Shown: positions 41,164-51,537 of the stretch, piece by piece
Layout of the letters: every line of letters starts with the position of its first letter
How positions within the stretch are numbered: the first letter of the stretch is position 1
Source of the DNA: Bacillus sp. B-jedd
GTDB lineage: Bacteria; Bacillota; Bacilli; Bacillales; Cytobacillaceae
DNA: 64,000 nucleotides
Direction of reading: 5' to 3'
Assembly (NCBI RefSeq): GCF_000821085.1
Contig: NZ_CCXR01000001.1
Span: forward strand, 2,005,001-2,069,000
Translations under genes and position numbers: made by a program
The notes under the pieces: generated by a model
Database searches by the model: none
Told to the model about the DNA's origin: nothing
The model's input: only the letters and a program-made list of their open reading frames with translations

Positions 41164-44100
41164 TTGTCGTTTATTAGAAGGAAAGCTGGGAAAAGAGTGT
41201 TTTCTGTTCTTTTGTCGATGCTGGTGTTATTGTCCACTTTTGCTCCGGAAATGGCACTTGCGGCTGAAGCAAAGCCGCCGAGCTTTTCTGAGGAAGAGCT
41301 GAAGCTGGAGAAGAAACGAGAGGAGGAAGCAAAGTCAGCAAGCAAGTCGGATAAGAAAGATGAAGCCGCAAAACCGGACGCGGAAGGTGAAGAGGAAGGA
41401 CTTCCTGGCCTGCTGAAGGGGCTGGGCATCACACCGCCGCCGCTGAAGGATGACCAGGCGCTGGCCAAAAAGGAAAAAGACGAAGCAAAATTGCAAAAGG
41501 CTTTTGAAAAGAGCAATGAAGTTGATGTCATTATCAGGATGAAAGACCAAACTGACCTCCAGAAGATTTATCCTCAAGTGAAACAGAAAAAGAACCGCAC
41601 CGAGAAAATCCAAACTATCAAAGAAACCCTCACCGAGAAAGCAAACAACTCGCAAAAAGGACTTCAACAAGCTTTAAAGGCTATGGAAACGAAGGGAAAG
41701 GCTAAGCAAAAGGCATCATTATGGATTATAAACGGCATATCCGCAACTGTCACGAAGGAAGCGCTGGAGGAATTGAAAAAGCGGGATGACATCGAGTCGA
41801 TCACGCTTGATGAAGTTTTGCAGCTTCCAGAAGTAACGGTTGAAGAGACGAAGCCGAGGCTGCCGGAATGGGGCCTGGAAAAAATATTCGCACCGAAAGT
41901 TTGGGGCAAATATGGGTTGAAGGGCGAAGGAATTGTCGTCGGCATCATGGACTCTGGGGTCGATGGGCAGCACGAAGCGCTTCGGAAAAATTACCGAGGG
42001 CGAGACGGCAACCATCAGTATTCCTGGATTGATGTGTCCGGCGATAATTATTCCACTCCGAATGACGGAAGCGGCCATGGCACACACGTTGCCGGAAGCG
42101 CGGTTGGCGGAGGGGATGGCGAGCCGATTGGTGTTGCGCCGGGAGCCGAGTGGATTGCGGCTAAAATCTTCTCCGACGGAGGCCGCGCCTCAACCTCAGG
42201 TATCCACGAGGCGTTCCAATGGTTCATGGCGCCGGGCGGAGACCCTTCCAAAGCACCGCATGTTGTCAATAATTCATGGGGGAATTCGAATACATATTCG
42301 GTCGAATTCTATGATGATGTGAAGGCATGGATTGCGGCGGGCATTTTCCCGGCTTTTGCGGCGGGAAATGATGGGCCAGGTTCGCAGACGATCGGTTCCC
42401 CTGGAAGCTTCCCGGAATCATTCACGGTCGGAGCGACGGATATTTATGACCAAACCGCCTATTTCTCTAGCCGCGGGCCGGTTTTTTGGCAGGATGCGAA
42501 CGGCGAGCGGAAGCGGTACATCAAACCTGATATTTCCGCGCCTGGCCACCAGATCTATTCTGCCTGGCCAACGAAATTGAACAAAGGCAAATACAATACG
42601 ATCAGCGGTACTTCGATGGCGACTCCGCATGTTACCGGCGCGGTCGCGCTTCTGTACCAGGCGAATCCAAACCTGACCATCGATGAAGCGAAAGCAATTT
42701 TGAAAGAGACGGTCAGGAAGGAAGGCCATATGGGAACCTTGCCGAATGATTCTTACGGCGAAGGGATAATCGATATTTACCAGGCGGTGACCGAGGCGGC
42801 TTTTGCAGGCGACCTGAAGGGGAGTGTCAAGAATAAGGACGCCGAACCTTTAACGGCCACGCTTGAAATCGAAGCTGAGGATATCGTCAAGAAAATTTCC
42901 GAGAAAGGCACTTTCTCTTTCAAAATCAGGGAAGGTTCGCACCAGGTGAAGGTGACTTCCTTCGGTTATAAGCCGTACGAAGGGACGGTCGTTGTCAAAA
43001 AAGGACAAGTGACGAGCATTGACTTTGTCCTAGAAGATGCAGAGTCCTACAACGTGTCTGGAAAGGTCATTGATGAAGCCGGAAAGCCTGTCCCGTATGC
43101 ATTTTTGCGGCTGAAAAACACGCCGCTGACTGCGATCAGGACGGACGGCGAAGGTAATTTTGAAATCAGGAAAGTTCCTGCCGGCACTTACAGCCTCACT
43201 TTGACCGGAGAAGGCATCCAAAGCAAATCGGAAGAGCTGTCCGTCAAGCAAAATACGACAGTTGAAATCAAAGTGAAGAGGCTTGCGGTTCCACTTGGCA
43301 AAGAGTGGAGTGTTGCGAATGGAAACAACGCGCGGACGGGCGTTTCCGGAAACGCGATTGATGTCAACGGCCTTGTAAAAGGTTGGGAATACAACACCGA
43401 AAGCAAAGGGGAGATCCTCTTTTCGACCCCGGCAGCCGCAGGCGGTAAAGTCGTCCTGACGACGGACCGTGGCTGGGTTGTGGCGCTTGACGCCAAATCC
43501 GGGAAAGAGCAGTGGGCTGTCAGGATTGGCAGCACGAACCGCTCCTCGCCGACCATCCACGGAGATACCGTCTATCTTTCCGGCGGGCAGGATGGCAAAA
43601 TATATGCACTGGACTTGAAAAATGGCAGTATCAAATGGAATACAGCCACTGGTGCATTGGCTGTATATGAGTCGCCGATTTACCATGAAGGAACATTGTT
43701 CGTTTCTTCCGACCTGACGGCAAACGCCCAATTGTATGCGCTGAACGCGGAAACAGGGGCGAAGCTGTGGAGCGTGAAGCTTGGCGCGCCAACGTACTTC
43801 GGGCCGAGCGTCGGGAATGGTCTGATCTTCATCGGCAGCTATGATAACCAAACGATCCGCGCCTTGAACATAGAAGACGGCAGGGAAGTTTGGCAAAAAC
43901 GGATTTCCGCTGAAGGCATTGCCTCGAAGCCTGTCTTTGCGGACGGCACCCTCTATTTCATGGGAATCAATTTTGGCACGGACGGTGGTACGCTCTATGC
44001 GGTCGACGCGGCGACCGGCGCTGACAAATGGAAGGTTCCGGACATCGGGGACACCCAGGCAGCATCGCCAATCGTTTATGAAAACATGGTCATCATGGGT

Positions 44101-47100
44101 TCTTCGGTCCAGCCGAACGTGAGGGCTTTTGACAAGCAGACAGGCAAGGAAATTTGGAGCAACAAGGATGTCGGCACGTCGCTGAACAGTGGTTCGGTCA
44201 CGGCGAATGGCCTGCTGTTCTTCGCTTCGACGAATGGTTCCGTATCGGTCCTTGATGTGTATACCGGTGAGCGGTTGAAGGATATGATTCTCCCGGTCTA
44301 CAGCACGTCAGGCATTCCGATCCTCCCAGGCCAGGTGATTTTGCCATACCTTACAGGCGTCGAAAGCTATCAATCACCAGGGATTTTCGAAGGGGTTCTG
44401 ACTGATAAAGGCGGACAGGGGGTCCAGGCGACTCTCACAGTTGAAGAAACGGGTGAATCTGTGACAGCCGACAAGGACGGCAGCTTTGTCCTTAAGCATG
44501 TACCTGGTGAATATACCGTCCGTATTTCGCTTTATGGCAAAAAACAAGTCACAGAAAAGGTCGCATTCGTTTCCGGCTACAAGCTGAAAAAGAACTACAA
44601 GCTTGAAGATGCGGAAAAAGGATCGTTCGCGATCACCGTCAAGGATAAGCGGACAGGCAAAGTGCTTGATGGCGTATCGGTTGAGCTGCCGGCTGCCGGC
44701 ATAAAGGGTGTCACCGACGCGGAAGGCATTTTTGCAAAAGATGGTGTGTTCGAAGGTACTTGGGACATCGCCTTCTCGCTCGGCGGCTTTAAAGAAGGAA
44801 AAAGCAAAATTACCGTGAAGCCGGGTGAAGCAGCCGCTTTGACATTTGAGCTGCCGCCTATTGATATTGCGGTCCTGAATGACTTGAAGGGCGATATAAC
44901 AAAGACTCTTGAAAAGAAAGGCTATGCGGTCGAGGAGCGCGGCTGGGATGTCGTCAATGATATTGGCCGCTACCGTGTGCTTTATTTGAACGGTGCTTAC
45001 GGCTCAGATGGCGTGAAGCCAACCGAGGCGGAAGTGAAGAATCTCGTTGACGAGGCTAAAAAGCACAATGTCAGCCTCATTTTCACTGATCAATGGGGAT
45101 CCGGTTACGGCTCAATCCATCATTTGAAGGATTTTTACAATAATCCCGCCGACCTTGGCCATGATTACAGTGTTGGCGAAGTCATGCTGAAGGTTGAAGC
45201 TGAACATCCGATCACGAAGGGCTATAAAGCGGGCAGCGAGGTGCCTGTCCTTGTCAGGCATGCGGATTTTGCCTGGTTCAACCATTATTCGGGACGGACG
45301 ATCGGCAAAATTGGTGCCACCTCAATTGGCTTTGTCGGTGTCGGTGTCGCCTATCAGGCAGTGTCTGAAAACAGCGCTCACCTGCTTCTGTCGAGCCATA
45401 CGTCGGCTCCGTGGGAAACGACAGAGGGCTGGCAGCAGGGGAACTACAATATTTTGTTTAACAGCCTCGATTATTTGTTCAATGCTCAATACGGAAAAAT
45501 TTCCGGCACAGTCAAGGATTCAGAGGGTAACCCGCTTGAAGCGAGCATAGAAGTGGTGGAGACAGGCGTGAAAGCAAAGAGCGGTACCGATGGAAACTTT
45601 GAGCTGTTCCATGACGAAGGAACATATACGCTCGAAGTCCGCGGCAAGGGCCTCGGCACGGTCACCGAAAAAATCACTGTCGCAAAAGGCGAGCCTGTAA
45701 GCGTGAATGCTGTCCTTGGCGGCTCGGAACGGGGGACGCTGGAAGGGACAATAACCGATGCGCTTTCGAAACTCGAACTTGCGGGAGTGAAAGTGGAAGT
45801 CACGAACGCGGCCGGTGAAAAAGTGGCCGAAGTGCAGTCAGCTGCCAATGGCCGGTTTGAACTGACCGGGCTTGAAGAGGAAACGTATAAGCTTTCGTTT
45901 ACAAAAGATGGCTACATTCCTTATTCGCAGTCTGTCGATGTGGCGCGCCACACAGGTGAAATTGATGTAAAGATGCACACGATGCCGAGGGTGGCGGTTG
46001 TCGGTGATCACTATTCGAGCGACTCGAATTTCAAGGCGTTCCTGAAGGGGTATGGCATCCCGGTGACTGATGTCCAGCCGGCAGACCTCGCCGCGAAAAT
46101 GAAGGATTTCGATGTTGTGCTCATCAATGACCCGAGCAGCTCCTCGTTTACGAAGGCTGTTTTTGAAAATTCGATGAAAGCTGCCGATGATGCCGGAACG
46201 AGTGTCATTTTCGGCGAAGCGTACTGGAGCACGTCCGGGCTGAATCATCTTGTGAATTACCGGAAGGATCCGGATTCAAGGACAGTTGTCCGGAACACGA
46301 TGCAGCCAGCAGCTTATAAAGTGCTCTCAGAGCATCCAATCTTTAATGGCTTTAAAAAGGGAGACAGCATTAACATCACGTCACCTGCCGGCGCTACAGT
46401 CGCTTCGTTCAAAAACTACAGCGGCTATCCGTTGGCGGAAATTTCACACGAAGGCGGCTCGTCCCTTGGACTTGGCGTGGCGTATAAGCCGAGGACCGAG
46501 AACAGCGTGGAAGTGCTGTTGGGCGGCCACGGATTCTCCTCTTACCGAGGGGCAAGGGATTACACCGATGATGGAAAGCAAATTTTCCTGAATACGATCC
46601 TCTGGGCGGCGAATGCCAAGTTCCCGGTTATCCACGGAACCGTTACTGATGAAAATGGCGATCCACTGAACGCTGATATCAAGGTGAAGGGCCAGCCATT
46701 CTCTGCAAAATCGGACGCCGGAACTGGCGCATTCTCAATTGCGCTTCTTGAAGGCGATTATGAATTGACAGTCAGCGCCTACGGCTATGAAACGAAGACC
46801 GTGAATGCCGGCGCGGTGATTGACGGAGAACCGCTGTCAATTAAGATGGACGTTGCCGGTGATGTCGGCACAGTTAGCGGATCTGTTGAAAGCAAGAAAG
46901 ACGGAAAAGCGCTTTCCGGGGCAAAAATCACGCTAGTCGGCAAGCCTCGTTCGGCCGAGTCAAATCTGCAGGGACAATTCAGACTGGCGAAGGTGGAACC
47001 TGGAACCTACACTGTGATGGTTGAAAAAGAAGGCTTTGTCCGTAATGAGGTCGAGGTGAAGGTTGCGGCCGGGGAAGATGTCGTCCTGAATGTGAAATTG

Positions 47101-50100
47101 CTGCCATCACCGACGGTCGGCGTCATTGTCGACTTGACCGCATCGGGTAAGACATTCAAGCAATACCTTGAGGAGCGCGGTTATAAGGTCGAGTATCTCA
47201 CCTATAAGGATTTGGATAAACTCGATGGGGTTGATGTTGTTTTTGCCAATTCCGATTATAATAACAACGCAATCCCGACAAAAGCGGAATTCAAGGCGTT
47301 CCAGGAAGCGCTCGACCAAAAACGGAAATCCATCATTTGGACGGGGCAGGCAGGCGGCCGCGGTTCAATCCGCTATCTGCAGGAGTATGACGGTGACCCT
47401 GCGACCGTTTTTGATGGGACGAATAAAACCGGATCAACGGGGACCGTGAAGGAAGAGCACCCATTGACAGCAGGTTTCAAGGCTGGCGATGTGATTGAGA
47501 TTCCTGGCAAAAGCGGCTACTATTACGGTTTTGACAGATATTCTGGCAAGACGGCAGTTGATTTTGAACAAACCATGACAGGCCAGAAGGGTTCAATGGT
47601 TGCCTATAAAGGGCGGACAAATGGGTCAGTCGAAATCCTGCTTGCGAATATGACGATCAGCCATGTGTTCATTCCGAATGACCCGACGCTGTTTGACGCG
47701 GGCCGCGAAAAGCTGCTGATCAACGCGATCAACTGGGCGATCGCCGAGAAAGCGCCGCTGGTCGGTGAGCTTCACGGGACGATTAAGAACGAAACCGGGC
47801 TGGCCGTGAAAGGCGATGTGTTCATTAAGGAAACAGGCATAAAGGTGGCCGCCAAGCAGGACGGAAAGTTCTATGCGGGACTTGAAGCAGGCACGTACAC
47901 ACTCGTCGTGAATGCATTCGGGCATAAGGAAAAAGAGTTTACGGTCACGATTAAGAACGGGCAGATTCTGAATGATTCGTTTGTTCTTCAATCTGAAAAC
48001 GCCGGAACGGTGAAGGGTAAACTCATCGATGCTTCGACAAAGGGTGAAATTGAAGGGGCTGTTGTTGAAGTCCTTGGTACACCAGTTGTCGCGAAGTCTA
48101 ACGCAGCCGGACAATTTGAACTTTCGCTGCCGCATGGCTCGTATGAGGTACGCATCAGTGCCGCCGGATATAAGCCGGTCTTCGAAGTCGTGAAGGTTAG
48201 CGAAGGGCAGGAAACGGCTTTGAATATTTCGATGTTCGCATCGGAAAAAATCGCCGTGCTGGCAAGTACAGCCAACATAAATAGGCTGAAGCCATTCCTC
48301 GAATCCTACGGTTATGACGTTGACTATCATATTTACACAAACTTTGAGCCTATGATTGAAGAGATAGCCGATTATAAGCTCATCATCGCCAACGATATTT
48401 CTTCCACGATGAAAGACCGTTTCAAGGTGATGATCGAAAAAGCGAATGAAAATGAAACGAGCATCATTTTCCCAGGACAGTATGGGTTTGGCTCGATTGT
48501 TGATTTGTCCAATAACTATAGCGATCCGAAAAAGGTGACATCGAACTATGTGGACAAGGAACTGAATATCCGGGTCGACGAAAACCATGCGATTTTCCGC
48601 GGTTTCGAGCAAGGGAAGGAGTACCCGCTTCTCCTGAATCCGAAGGGCCCGGTCCAATACTCGGTCTATGAGGGATACAGCGGTACAACGCTCGGCAATA
48701 TTACCAATCCGGTGAAAGGTGACATTGGCGCGTCGGTCGCCTATAAGTTCAGCTCGCCGAACAGCGTCCATATCCTGCTGTCTACCTTGCAGGTCGGCTC
48801 TTACGGCAACCCGGCGGATCGCTGGACAGATAATGCCATCAAGCTGTACCTGAATGCGATCGATTATGGCCTGACCGCCAGCCAGGGTGAAATCAAAGGG
48901 ACCGTTACTGATGCAAAAGGGAAACCAATCGGGGGCGCACTCGTGACAATCCCGGGCACATCTGTCAAAACCGCGACCAATTCGGCGGGCATTTACCGCA
49001 TTGGGATCGGAATCGGCAAGTACGAGGTGAAGGTGCAGGCGAGAGGATTCGTCGAGCAAGTTGGCTCGGTCGAGATTTTGGAAACTGGCAGCAGCGCCGA
49101 GCTGAATTTCACTCTCGAATCGATTGAAGCGTCCGATCTGAAAGGCGCGGTCGTAGACAAAGTGACTGGAAAAGCCATCGCGGGCGCGGCGTTGACGCTC
49201 ATTCCGGAAGATGAGCCGGACTTCAAGGGCTCTGCGGTGAGCGGCACGGACGGAAGCTATGTGTTTGAAAACTTGCTTCCTGGCAACTACAAGGTTGAGG
49301 TGAAGGTTGCTGGCTATCTGCCTGCCACGTTTGATGCAACCGTTGGCGACAAGGATGTCGAGCTGAAGATTGAACTGAATGCGTTCGAGGTCGCGGTTCT
49401 TGGTGACCGGAACGGCGCCATCAGCAGCCTTCTGAATTCGAAGGACATTTTTGCAGAAGAAAAGGGTTGGGAGCTTCTCGGCCAGCTCGAAAAGTACCGC
49501 GCGGTCGTTATCAATACGAATGGCGGAACGAAAGAGCAGGTCAGCCAGCTGATTAAGGAAAGTGACGAGAAGAGCGTCAGCATTATCTTTTCAGGCACAT
49601 GGGGTGTGAAAGAAGGCTCGATTGCACTCCTGAAAGAGGCGACTGGCAAGCCGGATTATGGCGATGGCGGCTATAATGAGGGGGCTGTTTACGTGAAAGC
49701 CCTTGAAGATCATCCACTGTTTGACGGCCTTGCTGCTGGTGAGGATGGACTGATCCGTATTCATGCGGAAAAGAGCCCGTATGCCACTTTCAAAAATTAT
49801 ACTGGTACCGCGCTCGCCGGACTGACTGTTGACGGAGCCGATAAGGGGACCGCAATTGCGTATGAGTTCAGGGGCAAGGAGCATCTGCACCTGTTGCTGT
49901 CCTCATTCGCGGCGACGAATATCATCGGGCCGGAAAGCGGCTGGACCGCCGAAGGCAAACAGATGTTCGCCAACGCGGTTAAGTGGGCAATGGATGCCGA
50001 GCAGCAACTTCCGGTAGCACCTGTATGGGATGCGGCCGAAGTGAAGGTGAACAGCGGCGAACCAGCAGTTGTGACTGGAAAGGCCGAGCGTTTGGCAAAA

Positions 50101-50310
50101 GTGAACGTCTTTGAGCAGAGCGGAAACAAACGTACCCTGCTCGGTACAGTTACTGCTGACATGGACGGTGCGTTCTCGATTGAACTGAAAGGTTTGGTTA
50201 ATGGCTCTCATCACCTGATTGCTGAAGCAGAGAATTTCGCTGGTAAGGTGGAATCCCAGATGCCAATGAAGCTTGTGGTCGCAGGGAAACCTGGGAAGAA
50301 GGCGAGTTAA
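41164..50310 (+). CDS. Giant modular secreted subtilase (S8 family)
   Basis: About 3048 residues from the TTG at 41164 (AGGAGGTG upstream). Order: signal peptide 1-35; charged linker; I9-type propeptide about 120-220; S8 catalytic domain about 240-545 with D263 (GIMDSGVDG), H305 (GHGTHVAG) and S484 (SGTSMATPH); two carboxypeptidase-regulatory-like domains about 547-709; PQQ-type propeller about 712-1070; then five modules of two regulatory-like domains plus a Rossmann-like domain (about 1072-1442, 1443-1820, 1821-2197, 2200-2574 and 2575-2949); C-terminal Ig-like domain. No sortase motif or SLH domain is seen, so anchoring is unclear. Relatives: minor extracellular proteases of the bacillopeptidase F type, but much longer. 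Codon use looks more GC-rich than the array. A strong terminator follows. Confidence 0.88.
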   Translation: MSFIRRKAGKRVFSVLLSMLVLLSTFAPEMALAAEAKPPSFSEEELKLEKKREEEAKSASKSDKKDEAAKPDAEGEEEGLPGLLKGLGITPPPLKDDQALAKKEKDEAKLQKAFEKSNEVDVIIRMKDQTDLQKIYPQVKQKKNRTEKIQTIKETLTEKANNSQKGLQQALKAMETKGKAKQKASLWIINGISATVTKEALEELKKRDDIESITLDEVLQLPEVTVEETKPRLPEWGLEKIFAPKVWGKYGLKGEGIVVGIMDSGVDGQHEALRKNYRGRDGNHQYSWIDVSGDNYSTPNDGSGHGTHVAGSAVGGGDGEPIGVAPGAEWIAAKIFSDGGRASTSGIHEAFQWFMAPGGDPSKAPHVVNNSWGNSNTYSVEFYDDVKAWIAAGIFPAFAAGNDGPGSQTIGSPGSFPESFTVGATDIYDQTAYFSSRGPVFWQDANGERKRYIKPDISAPGHQIYSAWPTKLNKGKYNTISGTSMATPHVTGAVALLYQANPNLTIDEAKAILKETVRKEGHMGTLPNDSYGEGIIDIYQAVTEAAFAGDLKGSVKNKDAEPLTATLEIEAEDIVKKISEKGTFSFKIREGSHQVKVTSFGYKPYEGTVVVKKGQVTSIDFVLEDAESYNVSGKVIDEAGKPVPYAFLRLKNTPLTAIRTDGEGNFEIRKVPAGTYSLTLTGEGIQSKSEELSVKQNTTVEIKVKRLAVPLGKEWSVANGNNARTGVSGNAIDVNGLVKGWEYNTESKGEILFSTPAAAGGKVVLTTDRGWVVALDAKSGKEQWAVRIGSTNRSSPTIHGDTVYLSGGQDGKIYALDLKNGSIKWNTATGALAVYESPIYHEGTLFVSSDLTANAQLYALNAETGAKLWSVKLGAPTYFGPSVGNGLIFIGSYDNQTIRALNIEDGREVWQKRISAEGIASKPVFADGTLYFMGINFGTDGGTLYAVDAATGADKWKVPDIGDTQAASPIVYENMVIMGSSVQPNVRAFDKQTGKEIWSNKDVGTSLNSGSVTANGLLFFASTNGSVSVLDVYTGERLKDMILPVYSTSGIPILPGQVILPYLTGVESYQSPGIFEGVLTDKGGQGVQATLTVEETGESVTADKDGSFVLKHVPGEYTVRISLYGKKQVTEKVAFVSGYKLKKNYKLEDAEKGSFAITVKDKRTGKVLDGVSVELPAAGIKGVTDAEGIFAKDGVFEGTWDIAFSLGGFKEGKSKITVKPGEAAALTFELPPIDIAVLNDLKGDITKTLEKKGYAVEERGWDVVNDIGRYRVLYLNGAYGSDGVKPTEAEVKNLVDEAKKHNVSLIFTDQWGSGYGSIHHLKDFYNNPADLGHDYSVGEVMLKVEAEHPITKGYKAGSEVPVLVRHADFAWFNHYSGRTIGKIGATSIGFVGVGVAYQAVSENSAHLLLSSHTSAPWETTEGWQQGNYNILFNSLDYLFNAQYGKISGTVKDSEGNPLEASIEVVETGVKAKSGTDGNFELFHDEGTYTLEVRGKGLGTVTEKITVAKGEPVSVNAVLGGSERGTLEGTITDALSKLELAGVKVEVTNAAGEKVAEVQSAANGRFELTGLEEETYKLSFTKDGYIPYSQSVDVARHTGEIDVKMHTMPRVAVVGDHYSSDSNFKAFLKGYGIPVTDVQPADLAAKMKDFDVVLINDPSSSSFTKAVFENSMKAADDAGTSVIFGEAYWSTSGLNHLVNYRKDPDSRTVVRNTMQPAAYKVLSEHPIFNGFKKGDSINITSPAGATVASFKNYSGYPLAEISHEGGSSLGLGVAYKPRTENSVEVLLGGHGFSSYRGARDYTDDGKQIFLNTILWAANAKFPVIHGTVTDENGDPLNADIKVKGQPFSAKSDAGTGAFSIALLEGDYELTVSAYGYETKTVNAGAVIDGEPLSIKMDVAGDVGTVSGSVESKKDGKALSGAKITLVGKPRSAESNLQGQFRLAKVEPGTYTVMVEKEGFVRNEVEVKVAAGEDVVLNVKLLPSPTVGVIVDLTASGKTFKQYLEERGYKVEYLTYKDLDKLDGVDVVFANSDYNNNAIPTKAEFKAFQEALDQKRKSIIWTGQAGGRGSIRYLQEYDGDPATVFDGTNKTGSTGTVKEEHPLTAGFKAGDVIEIPGKSGYYYGFDRYSGKTAVDFEQTMTGQKGSMVAYKGRTNGSVEILLANMTISHVFIPNDPTLFDAGREKLLINAINWAIAEKAPLVGELHGTIKNETGLAVKGDVFIKETGIKVAAKQDGKFYAGLEAGTYTLVVNAFGHKEKEFTVTIKNGQILNDSFVLQSENAGTVKGKLIDASTKGEIEGAVVEVLGTPVVAKSNAAGQFELSLPHGSYEVRISAAGYKPVFEVVKVSEGQETALNISMFASEKIAVLASTANINRLKPFLESYGYDVDYHIYTNFEPMIEEIADYKLIIANDISSTMKDRFKVMIEKANENETSIIFPGQYGFGSIVDLSNNYSDPKKVTSNYVDKELNIRVDENHAIFRGFEQGKEYPLLLNPKGPVQYSVYEGYSGTTLGNITNPVKGDIGASVAYKFSSPNSVHILLSTLQVGSYGNPADRWTDNAIKLYLNAIDYGLTASQGEIKGTVTDAKGKPIGGALVTIPGTSVKTATNSAGIYRIGIGIGKYEVKVQARGFVEQVGSVEILETGSSAELNFTLESIEASDLKGAVVDKVTGKAIAGAALTLIPEDEPDFKGSAVSGTDGSYVFENLLPGNYKVEVKVAGYLPATFDATVGDKDVELKIELNAFEVAVLGDRNGAISSLLNSKDIFAEEKGWELLGQLEKYRAVVINTNGGTKEQVSQLIKESDEKSVSIIFSGTWGVKEGSIALLKEATGKPDYGDGGYNEGAVYVKALEDHPLFDGLAAGEDGLIRIHAEKSPYATFKNYTGTALAGLTVDGADKGTAIAYEFRGKEHLHLLLSSFAATNIIGPESGWTAEGKQMFANAVKWAMDAEQQLPVAPVWDAAEVKVNSGEPAVVTGKAERLAKVNVFEQSGNKRTLLGTVTADMDGAFSIELKGLVNGSHHLIAEAENFAGKVESQMPMKLVVAGKPGKKAS

Positions 50311-50361
50311 GCGTTAGTGCATATAGAATTGGGTGTAGAGAAGTAATAGTTTCAGAAGGAG

Positions 50362-50394
50362 GGCTCCCCGCGTTTGCGGGGAGCTTTTCTTTTT
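50362..50394 (+). terminator. Terminator of the giant protease gene
   Basis: GCTCCCCGC, loop GTTT, GCGGGGAGC followed by TTTTC and T's. Confidence 0.92.
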
Positions 50395-50443
50395 GATGGG
50401 GTGTGATTGGTTTTAAATCAACTCGGATTGGTACCACTTGGGA

Positions 50444-50968
50444 ACCTGTACTAGGTTGGGACAGGAAATGGAAATTTACCAATCAACCTGTCTCAAGCTG
50501 TATCATGTTGGGACAGTGATTCACCAAAATGGCTTTCAGCTGTCCCAAGCCGACCAAGGTTGGGACAGTGATTCACAAAAACAGCCGGCAGCAGTCCCAA
50601 GCCGACCAAGGTTGGGACTGGAAACGGAAATTTACCCATCAACTTGTCCCAAGCTGTGTCATGTTGGGACAGTGATTCACCAAAATGGCTCTAAGCTGTC
50701 CCAAGCCGACCAAGGTTGGGACAGATAACGGAGTATTTAGCATCAACTTGTCCCAAGCTGTGTCAGGTTGGGACAGTGATTCACCAAAATGGCTCTAAGC
50801 TGTCCCAAGCCGAGCGAGATTGGGACTGGAAACGGCGTATTTAGCATCAACTTGTCCCAAGCTGTGTCATGTTGGAACAGTGATTCACTAAAATGGCTTT
50901 CAGTTGTCCCAAGCATACCAAGGTTGGGACAGATAACGGAGTATTTAACATCAACCTGTCCCAAGCAA
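50444..50968. repeat. Hairpin array 1 (arms TGTCCCAA/TTGGGACA)
   Basis: About ten hairpins in tandem. Each has TGTCCCAA, a 10-11 base loop and TTGGGACA, at about 48-base intervals. Two loop types (CTGTGTCATG-like and CCGACCAAG-like) and two inter-hairpin segments (TGATTCACCAAAATGGCTCT and ATAACGGAGTATTTAGCATC) alternate, so the true unit is about 96 bp with two hairpins. The array lies 130 bases after the protease terminator. It is not a gene; frames through it are accidental. The same arms recur in array 2 at 61.5 kb. Confidence 0.85.
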
Positions 50969-51132
50969 GCCTCCAGGACCACAATAATTAAAAACGCCAC
51001 TCTAGATTTAAATAAACCAAATTAGGATAAACATAGAGCGAGGGACGAAGCTCGAGGATGGTTCCATCGCTTCACTCCAAGCCAGGTAAAACACCAAAAT
51101 GAAAACGCAAAAACCGAAAGGGGGGACTCAAC

Positions 51133-51528
51133 ATGGATGAAGGCAAAGCAAAAGGGACGGAAACAATAATCCCGACAATAGACTCCAAGTATATTCAGCA
51201 GCATCTTGCGAACGAACGGACGTATCTTGCCTGGATCCGCACGGCGATTGCCATCATTGGGGTCGGCTTCCTTGTGACGAACCTCCATTTCAACATGAGG
51301 TCCACTCTTACACCGATCAATGATTTTATGGCCAATTTGATAGGTGTCGCTTCTGTTTTGCTTGGGATTTCCGTCATCATCATGGCGACGGTTTCCTATT
51401 TGCAGAAGGTGAAAACGATCAATAACCAGACATTCAAATCGCCAAAGGTTTCGATTATTCTGCTCGGGATTCTTGTCGTCATGATCGCCGTTTTCTTTTC
51501 GGTGTATTTCATCATGGTGAATTCCTGA
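51133..51528 (+). CDS. DUF202 (YidH-like) membrane protein
   Basis: 131 residues with three membrane segments (about 38-57, 70-90 and 105-126). The conserved LANERTYLAWIRTAIAIIG is the DUF202 signature. AAAGGGGGGA precedes the ATG. Function of DUF202 proteins is not settled. A charged N-terminus of about 25 residues is cytoplasmic. Confidence 0.85.
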   Translation: MDEGKAKGTETIIPTIDSKYIQQHLANERTYLAWIRTAIAIIGVGFLVTNLHFNMRSTLTPINDFMANLIGVASVLLGISVIIMATVSYLQKVKTINNQTFKSPKVSIILLGILVVMIAVFFSVYFIMVNS

Positions 51529-51537
51529 TCACACTTG

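Noticed and set aside
43030..49059. Long minus-strand frames (288 and 477 codons) opposite the protease gene
   Set aside because: They are antisense shadows of a GC-rich coding sequence, lack starts with ribosome sites and show no domain.
50444..50968. CRISPR array
   Set aside because: The repeated element is a palindrome of variable loop, the 'spacers' are themselves repeated, and no cas gene is near. The same holds for 61496-62012.
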